Translations under genes and position numbers: made by a program
Shown here: piece after piece, positions 7,690 to 10,571 of the stretch
Numbering within the stretch: position 1 is the stretch's first letter
How the letters are laid out: each line of letters starts with the position of its first letter
Assembly (NCBI GenBank): GCA_019828545.1
Contig: JACVRA010000482.1
Coordinates: forward strand, 4,193 to 14,763
Source of the DNA: Paracamarosporium sp. OC-R06-R3
Taxonomy: Eukaryota; Ascomycota; Dothideomycetes; Pleosporales; Didymosphaeriaceae
Direction: 5' to 3'
Length of the DNA: 10,571 nucleotides
The notes under the pieces: generated by a model
Database searches by the model: none
What the model was told of the DNA's origin: nothing
What the model saw: only the letters and a program-made list of their open reading frames with translations

Positions 7690-8930
7690 TTTATTTTCTT
7701 CTTTAGCCTTATAGTAGAAGGTTATTTAAATTAGAGTTTCTAGGTCTACTAGTTTTAATAGAAATATATAGAATATAGAGTATATTTTTATATTAAGTAG
7801 TAGTTCTAATTTATAATTTACTAATAATATTTATTCTAAAATAATAAATAGTTTAACTTTAATATAGTTTAGTTTTTTATATTTTTTCTTTTATATATAA
7901 AGGTTTTTTATAAGTAGATATACTTTATCCCTCTTCTTTAGCTAAGGTGCCATTTTTTGTTTTTAATTAATATATAAAATTATCTATTTTTAAGCTTTTC
8001 TAAGGTTTTTTTATAATTATTTATATACTTTCTATAGTTCTTTTATTAGTTTAATGGCTTTTTCTATTTTTATTATTATTTATAATGCTTAATTAAAACG
8101 GTATAGATGTCTTTTATAGTTTATATAGTAAGGTGTATATTTTAACGTAGCTAATTTCTTATTATTATATACTAGTTATACTATTAGTAATAATAAAATC
8201 TAGTTATTTTTTTAATTATTATAGTAGATGTATAGGTATATTTTTAATATCTAATTTATATATTTTATCTATCTATCTATTTATAGATAATATATAGTTA
8301 ATAGTTTTTTCTTAGTTTTAATAAGTACTATAAGGGTTATTTAATAGTTTAATGTAAAAAGCTTATTTCTATTACTTATAATTATCTTTAAAATTTTATA
8401 ATATTAAATAAATTAGTTTAGTAGAAGATATATAAGTTCTTCTACTAAAAGCTTTCTATTATATAAAATAAGTTTAATATATTTAATTAATTAATAAACT
8501 ATTATTAAAATAGTATTATACTTAATTTTTATTACTAGATCTTTAAACGTTAGTAGTCCTATAATAAAGTCTATTAATATATTTTTCTATAGTACTTTTA
8601 GTATTTAGATTACTTATATTTCTCTATACTTAAGATATATTATATACTTATTTCTTTAGCATTTAGTATATTTTTTAATATATTTTATAATTACTTTTTT
8701 AATTCCTTTAAAGTTATAGTTTCTTTAAATAAGCTTTATTATTTTCTTAATTTCTAGATATCTGTATAGTAGGTTATTATAATATTATTATATAATTTTA
8801 TTTTATAACTCCTTTAGTACTTATCTTATAATTATAAATAATTAATTAAGTTTTACTATTAGTTTTAATAATCCGTCTTTAGCTTTTTATAATATAGTTA
8901 AGTATATTTTTTATTTCTCTCTTACTAAGT
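7690..8930 (-). pseudogene. Integrase of element 2
   Basis: Same frame as its RT. In the HHCC domain the His codons near 8764 and 8758 are now Tyr, and of the CX2C pair the first is Tyr (8668-8670) while the second survives as TGC (8659-8661), followed by RNK. The core reads LIDFIIGLLTFKD with the first Asp kept (GAC, 8569-8571). IIISNRNKLFT at about 8385-8353 has Asn for the second catalytic Asp (8371-8373). The Glu of the former G-Q-x-E-R-x-N is AAA, Lys (8263-8265). KRDKVYLL near 7935-7912 marks the C-terminal module, followed by about 220 bp to the chromodomain. It is inactive. Confidence 0.9.
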
Positions 8931-8934
8931 TACT

Positions 8935-9310
8935 TTTTTAGCTAAGGGTATTAGCTCGTCTATTGTCCTTTCCTATAACGTAGATAATCCTAAATTTATA
9001 TTATTCTATTATTTATAATTAATATTATTATCTTAGTATAAGTTTTTTTATAATTATAAATTATAAGAGGTTTTTATAGTCTATATAGATTTTTAATATT
9101 AAGTAACTAAGTATATATATTCTTTAGTATTTTAGTACTCTAACTATTATATATAATTCCTTATTATATATATTATATCTTATTTTAGTATTATTTAGCT
9201 TATAAGAATAGTATATAATTAAATATTATTTACCATTTCTCTCCTATTTTATATATATACCTAGAGTAAGGTTGCTTATATTAGTTTTAAAACGTAATAG
9301 TTTATTATTT
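8935..9310 (-). pseudogene. RNase H domain of element 2
   Basis: Continues the RT frame. LLRFKTNMSNLTLG at 9300-9259 matches the T-D-A-S block; its catalytic Asp is AAT (Asn, 9280-9282). RYNIYNKELYIIV at 9180-9142 carries the catalytic Glu, still GAA (9157-9159). MDYKNLL at about 9084-9064 keeps the third acidic residue (GAC, 9079-9081). The end reads YKFRIIYVIGKDNRRANTLS at about 9000-8941, the usual G-K-x-N-x-x-A-D-A-L-S boundary with integrase. This differs from element 1, where the lost residue is the Glu and not the first Asp. Confidence 0.92.
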
Positions 9311-9419
9311 TAAAAGTATATAAAAACTAGTTCTATAATATATACTATTTTAAAGAGTTAAAATAATATACTATATTTATTAGTTTATATAAAGGGTATA
9401 TTTTTCCTTATAAGGTTAG

Positions 9420-10140
9420 TAAGGGATATTATAATTTTAATATAGTTCTTAATAAACTATCTATTAAATTTATAAAATTTTAAAAACTCTTAGATATTTT
9501 TTATTATTTTTAGTACTAGCTATTTTTAAATATATTTAACCTTACTAAGTGTTATCTTAATTTCTTCTATCGTTATTATATGTCCTAGGAATTTAAGTTA
9601 TTTAATGCTAAATTAATATTTCTTTAGCTTAATCCTTAGATATATATTGTCTAGTACCTTAAGTACCTTTTATACGTAGGTAACATAGTTAGATTTATTA
9701 TTAAAATAAACTAGTATATTATTTATATATATAATAATAAATATATCTAAATATTTCTATAGTATACTATTAATAAGTACTTAAAAGGTAGCTAGTATAT
9801 TTATAAGTTTAAAGGGCATTATTATATACTTAAATAATTTATATTTTATTTAAAATATTATTTTTTATTCTTCTTTTTTCTTTATCTTAATAAGGTAGTA
9901 TCCGTCTTATAAGTTTATTATTATAAAGATCTTAATAGTAGTAAGTCTATCTCTTAACTTAACTATATTAGGTAATAGGTATTAGTTTTTAATTATTATA
10001 TTATTAAGACGTTAGTAATTTATATATAGTCTTATTTATTTATCCTTCTTAAGTATAAATATAAATAGGCTTACTACTTTTAATTTTAATATTCTAATAT
10101 ATTCTTTTTATAGATTTATCTTAATAAATTCTTTTTTTTA
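9420..10140 (-). pseudogene. Reverse transcriptase domain of element 2
   Basis: One open frame in the RIP-tolerant sense. Landmarks from the N-terminal side: KKEFIKIN near 10131 (the region before S-x-S-P), LKKDK near 10035, NYQRL-like block after it, KLRDRL near 9960, the first catalytic motif IFIIINL with Asn for Asp (AAC, 9913-9915), then stop-DGYYLIKIKK. MPFKL follows at 9819-9805, with a surviving ATG at 9817-9819. The main motif YINNILVYF at 9729-9703 has Asn for both Asp. LKFLGHII and FYKFNR-stop-FIKNYIKI close the domain. The family is certain and the enzyme dead. Confidence 0.94.
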
Positions 10141-10571
10141 CTTAAGTTCCTTTTCTAACTTTGCGTATAGTAGTCTAAAAGGTAGGGTTTTCCCTTTTTT
10201 TAAGTTAATTATATAGTTTTATAGCTAGTATTCTAGAAGGTTATATATTTCTTTTTTTTCTTTAAATATATATTTCTATCTATAGTATTATTTAGGTATC
10301 TTATAAAGTATACTATTATCTATTTTTTTATACTCTATAATTTAATAATTTCTATTAGCGTTTACTAAGAGTTTACTTAATTTTTTAACTATATTAGGTT
10401 ATAGTATTATATTATTAATAACTCCCTTATCTATTATTCTCTTTCTAGAATGCGTAGGTATTGCTTATAATATATATTTATAGCGTTTAAAGGATATTCT
10501 TTTCTTGGCCCAATTAATATTTAAATTATATTTTTATAGCTAAGGTAGTTTTAATATAACTTTATATTATA
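10141..10571 (-). pseudogene. Protease C-terminal end and protease-RT linker of element 2
   Basis: At 10556-10480 the frame reads hydrophobic-K-L-P-stop-L-stop-KYNLNINWAKKRISFKR. This is the end of a retropepsin domain: the G-x-P-W-L turn, then N-P-x-I-N-W-x-x-x-R-I-x-F. The catalytic D-S-G loop lies outside the window. The following 300 bp are a variable linker (Lys/Asn-rich), then LPFRLLYAKLEKELK at about 10179-10141, the conserved lead into RT. The Trp codon in INWAKK survives as TGG, one of the few TpG sites left. Confidence 0.75.

Larger units (their letters stand above)
7495..10571 (-). mobile_element. Element 2: second RIP-degraded chromovirus, cut by the right window edge
   Basis: Reading the - strand from 10571 gives the protease end, RT, RNase H, integrase and chromodomain in one uninterrupted frame (codon low coordinates of the form 3n+1) down to about 7540, with only TAA and TAG as stops. 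The domain order is that of Ty3/gypsy and the chromodomain makes it a chromovirus. The motifs differ from element 1 (YVDD-type RT against YLDD-type; different protease end and integrase context), so it is a separate lineage and not a copy. Gag, most of the protease and the 5' LTR lie beyond the window. Confidence 0.93.

Noticed and set aside
8261..8280. ATCT tetranucleotide microsatellite
   Set aside because: Only about three and a half units, and it encodes the former G-Q-x-E region of integrase, so it is ordinary coding sequence.
1..10571. Short ORFs beginning with ATG on either strand as real small genes
   Set aside because: All are short stop-to-stop gaps inside recognisable transposon domains or LTRs; no frame stays open for a normal protein length and none has a credible product of its own.
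1..10571. CRISPR array, rRNA, tRNA or host gene
   Set aside because: No regularly spaced repeats, no cloverleaf with the conserved TTCRANY arm, and no protein text outside transposon families apart from the unassigned stretches listed.
1..10571. Mitochondrial or plastid DNA as the reason for high AT
   Set aside because: The bias is specific to TpG and CpA loss, the proteins are nuclear chromoviruses with chromodomains, and reassigned codons would not explain TAG and TAA at both Gln and Trp positions.

Overview
The window is AT-rich repeat DNA of the kind found in filamentous ascomycete (Pezizomycotina) genomes that use repeat-induced point mutation (RIP). TpG and CpA are almost gone, TpA is in large excess, and by eye I find no TGA on the + strand and only one TCA (near 1445). 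Every reading frame is full of TAA and TAG, so no intact protein gene exists here. The protein families can still be read by treating those stops as former Gln (CAA/CAG) or Trp (TGG) codons.

Element 1 (+ strand, 1-6915) is a nearly complete Ty3/gypsy chromovirus. The window opens inside its 5' LTR (1-158). A leader and gag follow (ATG at 249; Gag core and zinc-knuckle remnant to about 1150), then a coding-like linker of about 1 kb, a retropepsin (about 2180-2510), reverse transcriptase, RNase H, integrase and a chromodomain (about 2930-5650, one frame throughout). Next come a 3' region with a possible antisense ORF, a polypurine tract (6338-6343) and the 3' LTR (6344-6915, 572 bp). With the unseen part of the 5' LTR the whole element would be about 7.3 kb.

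Element 2 (- strand, about 7495-10571, running off the right edge) is a second chromovirus from a different lineage. Reading leftward from the right edge it shows the protease end, RT, RNase H, integrase and chromodomain, all in one frame over 3 kb. A probable LTR or 3' region fills about 6916-7494. The two elements lie tail to tail.

Both RTs have Asn in place of all three catalytic Asp, and both chromodomains have lost conserved Trp codons, so neither element can move by its own proteins. The two LTR copies of element 1 differ at 12 aligned positions, all transitions, as RIP predicts. The features least explained are the antisense coding-like run in the 3' region of element 1, a related short stretch just outside its 3' LTR, and the 1 kb linker between Gag and protease. 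No host gene, tRNA, rRNA or CRISPR array was found.
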